A stretch of 64,000 nucleotides of DNA from the NCBI GenBank assembly GCA_035570235.1, contig DATMML010000097.1, positions 1 through 64,000 on the forward strand. Direction: 5' to 3'. Below the pieces are notes generated by a model that saw nothing but the letters and a program-made list of their open reading frames with translations, was not told the origin of the DNA and did not search any database. The DNA is from Vicinamibacteria bacterium. Lineage in GTDB: Bacteria; Acidobacteriota; Vicinamibacteria; Fen-336. This document shows positions 8,106 to 15,073 of this stretch, in pieces (position 1 is the first letter of the stretch; each line of letters begins with the position of its first letter). A program made the translations under genes and the position numbers.

Positions 8106-9518
8106 ATGGCAAGACGCCTCGCCGTCCTGTTCACTCTCCTGGCCGCGCCCGCGGCTCTCAGGGCGGCCGAGAAACCGCTCTCCCTGCCCAAGGACCTGCC
8201 TCCCTACGGAGAGGACCGGCCCCTGCCCGTGCCCGCCCTCGACCAATCGCGGCTGCCCGGGGGGCTCACCATCTGGCTCGTGAAGCGCCCCGGCATTCCC
8301 CGCCTGACCGCGGTGCTGGTCACGCGGGGCGGCACCGCCGCCGATCCCGCGGGCCGGGAGGGGGTGGCCCAGGTCCTGGCCGACACGATCAAAGAGGGTA
8401 CGACCACCCGCACCTCCAAGCGGATCGCCGAAGAGCTGCAGTCGGTCGGAGGCGAGATCGGGAGCTCGGCCTCGGATGACGCGATCTTCCTCACCGTGGA
8501 CGGCCTGTCCTCGGGCGCCGCGACCCTCCTGGAGATCCTGGCCGACGTGGCCCAGCACGCCTCCTTCCCGGCCGCGGAGGTGGAGCTGGCCAGGAACAAC
8601 GCCATCCAGGGCCTGCTGGCGCGCGAGTCCACCCCCGAGTTCTTGGCCGAGAAGGCCTTCGCCCGGGCCGTCTACGGCGACCATCCCTACCGGGTGGTGG
8701 CGCCCACCCGGGAGACGCTGGGCCTGGTCACCCCCGAGCTCTTGAAAGCGGAGTTTTCCCGCCGCTTCCGTCCCGAGCGCTCGCTTCTGGTCGTGGTCGG
8801 GGACCTGGACCCCGCGGCGGTGTCTGCGCTACTGGCCCGGAGCCTCGCGGGCTGGAAAGGAGCGGGCGAGGCACCACCCGCCACCCCTCCCTCTCCGGGG
8901 GCCGGCGGCCGTCGGATCTATGTCGTGAACCGGCCGGGCTCCGTCCAGTCCCTGATCCTGGCCGGCCGACCAACCGTCACCGCGACCGATCCCCAGTACT
9001 ACCCCCTGCTCGTCGCCAACACCATCTTCTCGGGCTCTTTCAGCAGCCGCCTGGTCAAGAACATCCGCGAGGACAAGGGCTACACCTACTCGCCCCGGGG
9101 GGCGGTGGTGGCCCGGGAGGAGGGCGGCCTCGTGCGGGTGCGCGCCGACGTGCGCAACGAGGTGACCGGCGCCTCCACCCTGGAGATCTTCTACGAGCTC
9201 GATCGCATGGGGGCCACCAGCCCCACCGCGGACGAGCTCAGCCGCGCCAAGCGCTATCAGGCCGGCCTCTACCTGCTGCGCAACCAGATCCAGGGGGCGG
9301 TGGCCCGCACTCTGGCCACGAACTGGGTCAACGGCCTGCCTCCCCAAGCCCTCGGCGAGTTCGTGACCCGGATCAACGCGGTGAGCGCGGATGAGGTGCG
9401 GAAGGCGGGGCAGTCCTTCTACCCCTCCGTCACCCAGACCGTGGTCGTGGTGGGCGACGAGGCGAAGATCAAGGCGGAGATGGCGCAGTTCGGTCCCTTG
9501 ACCACGGTCCAGCCCTAG
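8106..9518 (+). CDS. M16 family peptidase-like protein, non-catalytic subunit
   Basis: A 470-aa precursor with a signal peptide ending near ALRAA. Same M16 fold as its upstream neighbour, but where HxxEH is expected the sequence reads VAQVLAD after GREG, so the zinc ligands and catalytic Glu are absent. The C-terminal half keeps the R/Y substrate-contact region (NIREDKGYTYSPRG) that non-catalytic M16 subunits contribute to the partner's active site. This division of labour is established for M16B heterodimers. It overlaps convergently by 4 bp with the end of the UbiD gene. The ATG at 8106 lies 4 bp after the previous stop, with GACGAGG as a possible Shine-Dalgarno. Confidence 0.88.
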   Translation: MARRLAVLFTLLAAPAALRAAEKPLSLPKDLPPYGEDRPLPVPALDQSRLPGGLTIWLVKRPGIPRLTAVLVTRGGTAADPAGREGVAQVLADTIKEGTTTRTSKRIAEELQSVGGEIGSSASDDAIFLTVDGLSSGAATLLEILADVAQHASFPAAEVELARNNAIQGLLARESTPEFLAEKAFARAVYGDHPYRVVAPTRETLGLVTPELLKAEFSRRFRPERSLLVVVGDLDPAAVSALLARSLAGWKGAGEAPPATPPSPGAGGRRIYVVNRPGSVQSLILAGRPTVTATDPQYYPLLVANTIFSGSFSSRLVKNIREDKGYTYSPRGAVVAREEGGLVRVRADVRNEVTGASTLEIFYELDRMGATSPTADELSRAKRYQAGLYLLRNQIQGAVARTLATNWVNGLPPQALGEFVTRINAVSADEVRKAGQSFYPSVTQTVVVVGDEAKIKAEMAQFGPLTTVQP

Positions 9519-11329
9519 ACGCGGTCGAGGTGGGCCGCTTCCGCGTCCCCCATCTCCACGCCCGTCCGGAAGTACTCGCGCCAGCGGCGGGTCACGGTCC
9601 GCGCCGTCTCGGGGTCGCCGCTGAGCTCCTTCGGAAAGGACGGCTTCCGGCGGGCGTCCAGGAGCACCGGGGCCTCGTAGCCCAGGTGGTGGCGGAGCAC
9701 GCGCACCGAAGCCGCGTGGATGTCGGCCGCGGGCTCGAAGCGGGTGAAGGTGGTCCAGAGGAAATTCATGGGGCTGGCCGCGGCCCGTTTGGGCTCGTCG
9801 GTGAGGACGAGGAGGGGCCAACCCCGGAAGGCGGGATGGGCGGCCAGGCGCTCACCGGCCTTGGGGTCGGTGGCGTGGGGGGGGCCTCCCACGACCAGGC
9901 AGCCTCCACAGAAGACCCGCACGTCCGTCACCTCGGGGGGCGGGGGTGGGGAGGGCCGGAACTCGCGGGGCAGGTCGCGCACGGGATCTCCCAAGCCCAG
10001 CCAGACGCCCTTGGAGCCCTCGTTCACCCGGGGCCCCGTGTAGTCGAGGGTGTCCATGGAGAGGTTGGCAAAGACATAGAGATCGGTGGCGGGGTTCGTG
10101 CGGCAGAGCACGTGCTCGAGCGTCTTCCGGAAGTCCCGGAGGTCCACCGGGCGGTCGGTCACGAAGAGGAATTTCGTGAGGGAGAGCTGGCCCTCGCCCA
10201 GGATGCGGAAGGCGGAAGCCATGGCCTCCCGCGGGTAGCGCTGCTTCACCACCGCCGCGGCCAGGGAGTGGTAGCCGGTCTCGCCGTAGGACCAAAGGTG
10301 GCTGACCGCGGGCATGACCAGGGGGAAGAGCGGGGAGAGCAGGTCCTGCAGGAGGTCGCCGATGTAGAAGTCCTCCTGCCGGGGCTTGCCCACGACCGTG
10401 GCCGGGTAGATCGCGTCCCGGCGACGGGCGAGGTGATCCACGCGGAAGACGGGGTAGTCGTGCCGCAGCGAGTAGTAGCCGTAGTGGTCGCCGAAAGGCC
10501 CCTCGGGCGAGCGTTCCCGAGGGGGAACGTGACCCACGAGCGCGAACTCGGCGTTGGCCACGAGCGGGTGGGGGCCGGGACCTGGGCAGAGCCTCAGCCG
10601 TTCGCCTAGGAGGAGCGAGGCCAGCATCAGCTCGGGCACGTTCTCGGGCAGGGGGGCGACCGCGGCCAGGATGAGGGCCGGCGGCCCCCCCAGAAACACG
10701 GTCACGGGCAACGGCTGGTCCCGCGCCTCCGCGGCCGCGTAGTGGAAGCCCCCGCCCTTGCCGATCTGCCAATGCATGCCCGTGCGGCGGGGGTCGTGGA
10801 CGTGCAAGCGGTAGATGCCGAGGTTGTGCCCCTTTCCCTCCGGGTGCTCGGTGTAGACGAGGGGCAGGGTGACGAACGGCCCCCCGTCCTCCGGCCAGCA
10901 GGTGAGGATGGGAAGACGGTCCAGCCGCACGTCGCTCGTGACCACGTCGAGGACGGGGCCCGAGCGCCCGCGCCCCAGGCCGATGCGCCAGGCCTCGCGG
11001 GCCAGGTCCCGGGCCTCCCAGAGGGCCGCCAAGCGGGGCGGCACCAGCCGCTCGGCCAGCTGGACGAGGCGCTCGATCAACCGCCGCGGCCTGCGGCCGA
11101 AGGCCATTTCCGCCCGGCGCGCGGTGCCGAAGAGGTTGGTGGTGAGCGGGAAGTCCGCCCCCTTGACGTTCGTGAAGAGAAGCGCCGGACCGCCGGCCGC
11201 GATCACCCGGCGATGGATCTCGGCCGCCTCCAGCCTCGCGTCGACCGGCGCCTCCACCACCGCGAGGTCGCCCTCCCGCCGGAGCTGGTCCAGAAACGCG
11301 CGCAGATCGGGGAAGTGGGGCTCGTTCAC
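9515..11329 (-). CDS. UbiD family prenylated-FMN-dependent decarboxylase
   Basis: A 604-aa protein of the UbiD family, which uses prenylated FMN for reversible decarboxylation of aromatic or alpha,beta-unsaturated acids (3-octaprenyl-4-hydroxybenzoate in ubiquinone synthesis, or menaquinone-pathway and catabolic substrates). Family features in order: an N-terminal FLDQLRREGDLAVV segment, ALLFTNVKG (about 50), the central region with HWQIGKGGGFHY, GPFGDHYGYYS, and the E(x)PR-like stretch around YPATVVGKPRQEDFYIGD. Start is GTG at 11329 without an obvious Shine-Dalgarno. No ubiX is visible nearby. At about 600 residues it resembles the longer menaquinone-type and uncharacterised UbiD branch; substrate is not assignable. 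Confidence 0.87.
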   Translation of the reverse strand: MNEPHFPDLRAFLDQLRREGDLAVVEAPVDARLEAAEIHRRVIAAGGPALLFTNVKGADFPLTTNLFGTARRAEMAFGRRPRRLIERLVQLAERLVPPRLAALWEARDLAREAWRIGLGRGRSGPVLDVVTSDVRLDRLPILTCWPEDGGPFVTLPLVYTEHPEGKGHNLGIYRLHVHDPRRTGMHWQIGKGGGFHYAAAEARDQPLPVTVFLGGPPALILAAVAPLPENVPELMLASLLLGERLRLCPGPGPHPLVANAEFALVGHVPPRERSPEGPFGDHYGYYSLRHDYPVFRVDHLARRRDAIYPATVVGKPRQEDFYIGDLLQDLLSPLFPLVMPAVSHLWSYGETGYHSLAAAVVKQRYPREAMASAFRILGEGQLSLTKFLFVTDRPVDLRDFRKTLEHVLCRTNPATDLYVFANLSMDTLDYTGPRVNEGSKGVWLGLGDPVRDLPREFRPSPPPPPEVTDVRVFCGGCLVVGGPPHATDPKAGERLAAHPAFRGWPLLVLTDEPKRAAASPMNFLWTTFTRFEPAADIHAASVRVLRHHLGYEAPVLLDARRKPSFPKELSGDPETARTVTRRWREYFRTGVEMGDAEAAHLDRV

Positions 11330-11658
11330 GATCGGGGGCTCATCGGAGCGCTTGACCCGAACGGGACCCCCGGCAGCCGGTTGCGACCGAGCCGAGGCTG
11401 CCCAGGGCTATTGGACCCGACTCGGCGTCGGTCGGTGGTAGGGTGAGATCCTGACTCGCCCACATGACGGGCGCTACGGCCAGGAGGGCCGAAGGTAAAG
11501 CACGTGGAGCGTCGAGACCCCCGCCGACGTTTGGCGGACGCCGCGGGAAGCGTGAATGGCAAGTTCAGGACGCCGACTCCGAGACGAAGCGAGTGACCTC
11601 GGGCAGACTACGGGCGGGGACCGGCTCCCGTCAAATCGTTCGGACCCCAGGAAGCGAG
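11330..11658. other. Intergenic region between divergent ubiD-like and fpg-like genes
   Basis: 329 bp with no supported gene. ORFs through it carry no recognisable sequence and there is no tRNA fold. It presumably contains the promoters for both divergent genes, but no hexamer pair is convincing. Confidence 0.5.
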
Positions 11659-12456
11659 ATGCCGGAGCTGCCGGAAGTCGAGAATGCCCGCCGCCGGGCG
11701 TCGCGGGTACTCCGCGGACGTCGCATCGCGCGGGTGGCCGTCGTCGAAGACCCGATTGTCTACGCGGGCGTCCGCCCCCGCGACTTCGCGGCCGCGCTCT
11801 CCGGCCGCCGCGTGGAAGCGGTGGGGCGCAAGGGCAAGCACCTCTGGCTGGAGCTGGACCGACGCCCATGGCCACTCTTCCACTTCGGCATGACGGGTTC
11901 CTTCGAGATCTACGCCCTGGGGCGCGAGCGGCCCCGCTTCTGGAAGGTCGAGCTCACCACCGAGGAGGGCGTCTGCCTAGCCATGCCCGACGCTCGCCGC
12001 TTCGGGCGGATCCGCCTGCAGCAGGAGCCCGAGCGGGACTCCCCCCTTCGCGACCTGGGTTTCGACCCCCTCCTGGGCCTGCCCGAGGCCGTGGCACTGG
12101 GAGCGTTGCTGGCCCGGCGCCGGGCTCCGATCAAGGCCGTGCTCCTGGACCAAGGGGTGTTCGCGGGGGTCGGGAACTGGATCGCGGACGAGGTCCTGTT
12201 CCAGGCCCGCATCCGGCCTCACCGTCCGGCCGCCGATCTCCGCCCCCCGGAGGTGCGTCGGCTCCGCTCGCGGCTGCTTGCGATCGTCACCCGGGCGGTG
12301 GCGGTGGGGGCCGACTCCGACCGCTTCCCCCGCACCTGGCTCTTCCACTACCGCTGGGGGAAGGAGGAGGGGGCCCGCACTGCACACGCGGAGAGAATCG
12401 TCCACGAGACCATTGGCGGTCGCACCACGGCCTGGGTTCCCGCCCGTCAGCGCTGA
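11659..12456 (+). CDS. mutM: Formamidopyrimidine-DNA glycosylase (Fpg/MutM) lacking the zinc finger
   Basis: A 265-aa base-excision repair enzyme that removes oxidised purines. ATG 11659 gives the mature N-terminus PELPEVE, whose Pro is the Schiff-base nucleophile and Glu3 is catalytic; Lys in GRKGKHLWLEL is the conserved beta-strand Lys. The helix-two-turn-helix region is GVGNWIADEVLFQARIRP. Bacterial Fpg normally ends in a CxxC...CxxC zinc finger. This one has no cysteines there and instead ends FHYRWGKEEG...GGRTTAWVP, the zincless-finger arrangement of plant and fungal Fpg. Its stop overlaps by 10 bp with the convergent HIT gene. Confidence 0.88.
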   Translation: MPELPEVENARRRASRVLRGRRIARVAVVEDPIVYAGVRPRDFAAALSGRRVEAVGRKGKHLWLELDRRPWPLFHFGMTGSFEIYALGRERPRFWKVELTTEEGVCLAMPDARRFGRIRLQQEPERDSPLRDLGFDPLLGLPEAVALGALLARRRAPIKAVLLDQGVFAGVGNWIADEVLFQARIRPHRPAADLRPPEVRRLRSRLLAIVTRAVAVGADSDRFPRTWLFHYRWGKEEGARTAHAERIVHETIGGRTTAWVPARQR

Positions 12457-13223
12457 GGCCGCGGCCCGCTCCGGTACGCGTCCACGATCCCGTAGACCCA
12501 AAGGGCGGTCAGGAGGAGGGTGAAGCCGACGAAGAAGCCCCCGTTCCGCCGCTGGACTTCCTCCACCATCGCCAAGACGGAGAGGGGATCGAAGGTGGCC
12601 ATGTCCTCGGGCAGGCCGCCCAGGACCTCCCTCACGAGGCGCACGATTAGCCAGATGGCCGAGATCAACGTGGCCCCTATCAGGAGGACGCCCTTCCCGT
12701 ACTCGCGGTTGTGGATTTGGCCCGCTCCCGGGCAGACGAGCCCGGAGAGCAAGGCCGCGCGGAGCGGCCGGCTCCGGGCCGGTAGCTTCGCCGCGGCCGG
12801 TGCGGCCAGGCGGGCCAGGACCCGTCGGGTCAGGGCCTCTGCCCCCTCGGCCCGGCCCCCGGCCAGGAACAACCGGGGTCCGGTCTCGGCGGGGGCCCAC
12901 CCGGGAGGCCGGGCGACTACGTGCACGTGCAGGTGGGGGAGGACTTCGGCGAAGAGCGAGACGTAGACCTTTTCGCAGGACGTCTCCGCCCTGAGCGCCG
13001 CCGCCACCTGGGCCAGGAGCGGCCCGAGCAAGGAGAGCTCTTCCGCCCGGAGAGCGTCGATCTGTTCCACGTGCCGGGCGGGGGCCACCACCAGCCAGCC
13101 GGGCACCGGTCCCCCCTCCGGAATCGCGTGGACCACGAACGGCCCCCGCCGGAGCATCCCACCCGGCGCGGGGGCTCCCCTGACGATCCGGCACTCCGAA
13201 CAGTCGCGTACGGGCTCGCTCAA
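12447..13223 (-). CDS. HIT-domain protein fused to a C-terminal membrane domain
   Basis: A 258-aa protein. The start is TTG at 13223, overlapping the dioxygenase stop as TTGA; no ATG fits and the N-terminal CSEC (8-11) is a typical HIT-family feature. Residues 1-115 form a HIT domain with the nucleotide-binding triad PHLHVHVVAR (H97, H99, H101), which usually hydrolyses or transfers nucleoside phosphates (Ap4A, AMP conjugates). Residues about 165-258 contain two or three membrane segments starting LLSGLVCPGAGQIHNREYGKG, resembling TM2/DUF5683 proteins. This fusion would tether the HIT domain to the membrane. Role unknown. Confidence 0.78.
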   Translation of the reverse strand: MSEPVRDCSECRIVRGAPAPGGMLRRGPFVVHAIPEGGPVPGWLVVAPARHVEQIDALRAEELSLLGPLLAQVAAALRAETSCEKVYVSLFAEVLPHLHVHVVARPPGWAPAETGPRLFLAGGRAEGAEALTRRVLARLAAPAAAKLPARSRPLRAALLSGLVCPGAGQIHNREYGKGVLLIGATLISAIWLIVRLVREVLGGLPEDMATFDPLSVLAMVEEVQRRNGGFFVGFTLLLTALWVYGIVDAYRSGPRPQR

Positions 13224-14011
13224 GGGGAGACCAGAGCGAAGGTCCGCATCGAGAGGCTGCCGTAGTGCCAGCCCTCGTAGACCGTGGCCACGCCGTCGCC
13301 CTTGGCGCGGCTCCCCAGCACGAAGAAGGTCGGGTCGAAATGCTCGCTGGTGGGGACGGCGAGGGCTGCCTGGGGGGCCATCTGGCGATAGGCCTTGATG
13401 GCCTCGATGTCCATGCCGAGGAGACGTTCCCGCATCCACTCGTCGAAGGCCCGGGCCCACTCCTCGGCGGGGGCGGCCTTGTCGTCGAGGCGCATGCGGC
13501 CGAGGTTGTGGACGATGCCCCCGCTGCCGAGGAGGAGGACGCTCCGCTCGCGGAGGGGGGCCAGGGCCTGCCCGACGGCCAAAAGCGCCTCCGGCTCTCT
13601 GAGCCGCGGAAGGGAGACCTCCACCACGGGCGTCCGCGCCTCGGGGAAGGCGATGCGGAGGGGGACCCAGAGCCCGTGGTCCCAGCCCCGCGAAGGCTCG
13701 AGGGCCGGGCTGAGACCCGCCCCGGTGAGCAGGCCCGCGACCTCGCGCCCGAGCGCCGGTGCGCCCGGAGCGGGGTAGGTCAGGCGGTAGAGCGCGTCCG
13801 GGAAGCCGGAGAAGTCATAGATGAGCGGCGGCCGGGGGTTCACGTTGACGCGGACGGGCCCGGAATCCTCCCAGTGGGCGGACACCACCACGATTGCGGT
13901 GGGGGAAGGGAGGCCGGTGGCGAAGCCGCGCAGGGCGCGGGTGTAGTCGTCCTCCTCCAGAGCAATGCTGGGGGCGCCGTGGGAAATGAAGAGGGCGGGG
14001 AAGCGCGCCAA
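13220..14011 (-). CDS. ygiD: Class III extradiol dioxygenase, 4,5-DOPA dioxygenase-like (LigB/DODA family)
   Basis: A 263-aa protein of the LigB superfamily, DODA branch (E. coli YgiD, plant DOPA dioxygenase), which opens catechol rings with non-haem metal. Visible signatures: LFISHGAPSIA at the N-terminus (metal His), VVVSAHWE around 45, GWDHGLWVPL near 120, and GSGGIVHNLG near 170. Length is typical. Its 3' end overlaps the TTG start of the HIT gene, and the aldo/keto reductase ends 3 bp upstream of its start, so these minus-strand genes are probably cotranscribed. The natural substrate is unknown. Confidence 0.9.
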   Translation of the reverse strand: MARFPALFISHGAPSIALEEDDYTRALRGFATGLPSPTAIVVVSAHWEDSGPVRVNVNPRPPLIYDFSGFPDALYRLTYPAPGAPALGREVAGLLTGAGLSPALEPSRGWDHGLWVPLRIAFPEARTPVVEVSLPRLREPEALLAVGQALAPLRERSVLLLGSGGIVHNLGRMRLDDKAAPAEEWARAFDEWMRERLLGMDIEAIKAYRQMAPQAALAVPTSEHFDPTFFVLGSRAKGDGVATVYEGWHYGSLSMRTFALVSP

Positions 14012-14014
14012 TTC

Positions 14015-15031
14015 TCAGACCCTCCGGCCCGCCACGTCCTGGGGTGTTGGCTGCTTGTGGCCGAGCACGGGGTGCGGCTTGTAGGGGGCCTCCAGCCGCG
14101 CGATCTCCTCCTCGCTGAGGCTCACCGCCACCGCGGCCGCGGCCTCGTCCAGATGCTCGATCCGGGTGGCCCCGATGATCGGCGCCGCCACCCCCGGCCT
14201 CGAGAGCAGCCAGGCCAGGGCGACCTGGGCGGGCTTGAGGCCCCGCGCACGGGCTACTTCCTGCACCGCGTCCAGCACGTCGAAGTCCTCGCTGCGGAAG
14301 TAAAGCTTGTCCGCGAAGTCGTCGGAGCGGGCGCGGGCAGTGTCCTTCTGTCCATCGCGAGTGCGATTGCCGGTCAGGAATCCGCGGGCGAGAGGGCTCC
14401 AGGGCATAAGGCCCACCCCCTGGTCCAGGCAGAGGGGGATCATCTCCCGCTCCTCCTCCCGGTAGACCAGGTTGTAGTGGTTCTGCATGGAGACAAACCG
14501 GTGGCCGAGGTTGCGGGCGGCGGCGTGGAGGGCCCCCGCGAACTGCCAGGCGGCCATGCTGCTCGCCCCCAGATACCGCACCTTGCCCGCGCGCACGAGC
14601 GCGTCCAGGGCCTCCATGGTCTCCTCCGTGGGCGTGGCGGGGTCCCAGCGGTGGGTCTGGTAGAGGTCGATGAAATCTACCCCCAGCCGGCGCAGGGACG
14701 CGTCGCAGGCTTCCAGAATGTGCTTCCGAGAGAGCCCGCTTCGGTTTGCACCCTTCTCTACGGGGAAGAAGACCTTGGTGGCCAGCACGTAGTCGTGGCG
14801 GGAGGCCAGCGCCTTGAGCATCCGGCCCGTGACCTCCTCGCTCCGACCAAGGGAGTACATATCGGCGGTGTCGAAGAAGTTGATGCCGAGGTCGAAAGCC
14901 TTGCGGAAGTGGGGGCGCGAAGACTCCTCGTCCAGGACCCAGGGCCGCCAGCCGGGATCGCCGTAGCTCATGCAGCCCAGGCAGAGCCGCGAGACCTCGA
15001 GACCGCTACGACCGAGCCGAATGGTGTCCAT
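14015..15031 (-). CDS. Aldo/keto reductase
   Basis: A 338-aa NADPH-dependent oxidoreductase of the AKR superfamily (YajO/YhdN-type (beta/alpha)8 barrel). The catalytic tetrad context is visible: the Asp-Tyr region INFFDTADMYSLGRSEE (about 50-66), Lys in VLATKVFFPV, and His in IDLYQTHRWDP. NADPH contacts in GATRIEHLDE near the C-terminus are typical. The N-terminal RLGRSGLEVSRLCLGCMSYG is the usual family start. It sits between the DUF349 gene (42 bp upstream) and the dioxygenase (3 bp downstream) in one minus-strand group. Substrate is not predictable; carbonyl detoxification is common for the family. Confidence 0.92.
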   Translation of the reverse strand: MDTIRLGRSGLEVSRLCLGCMSYGDPGWRPWVLDEESSRPHFRKAFDLGINFFDTADMYSLGRSEEVTGRMLKALASRHDYVLATKVFFPVEKGANRSGLSRKHILEACDASLRRLGVDFIDLYQTHRWDPATPTEETMEALDALVRAGKVRYLGASSMAAWQFAGALHAAARNLGHRFVSMQNHYNLVYREEEREMIPLCLDQGVGLMPWSPLARGFLTGNRTRDGQKDTARARSDDFADKLYFRSEDFDVLDAVQEVARARGLKPAQVALAWLLSRPGVAAPIIGATRIEHLDEAAAAVAVSLSEEEIARLEAPYKPHPVLGHKQPTPQDVAGRRV

Positions 15032-15073
15032 GGGCCCTCACTTCTTCAGCTTGGCGCGCCGGCCGCTGGGGCC

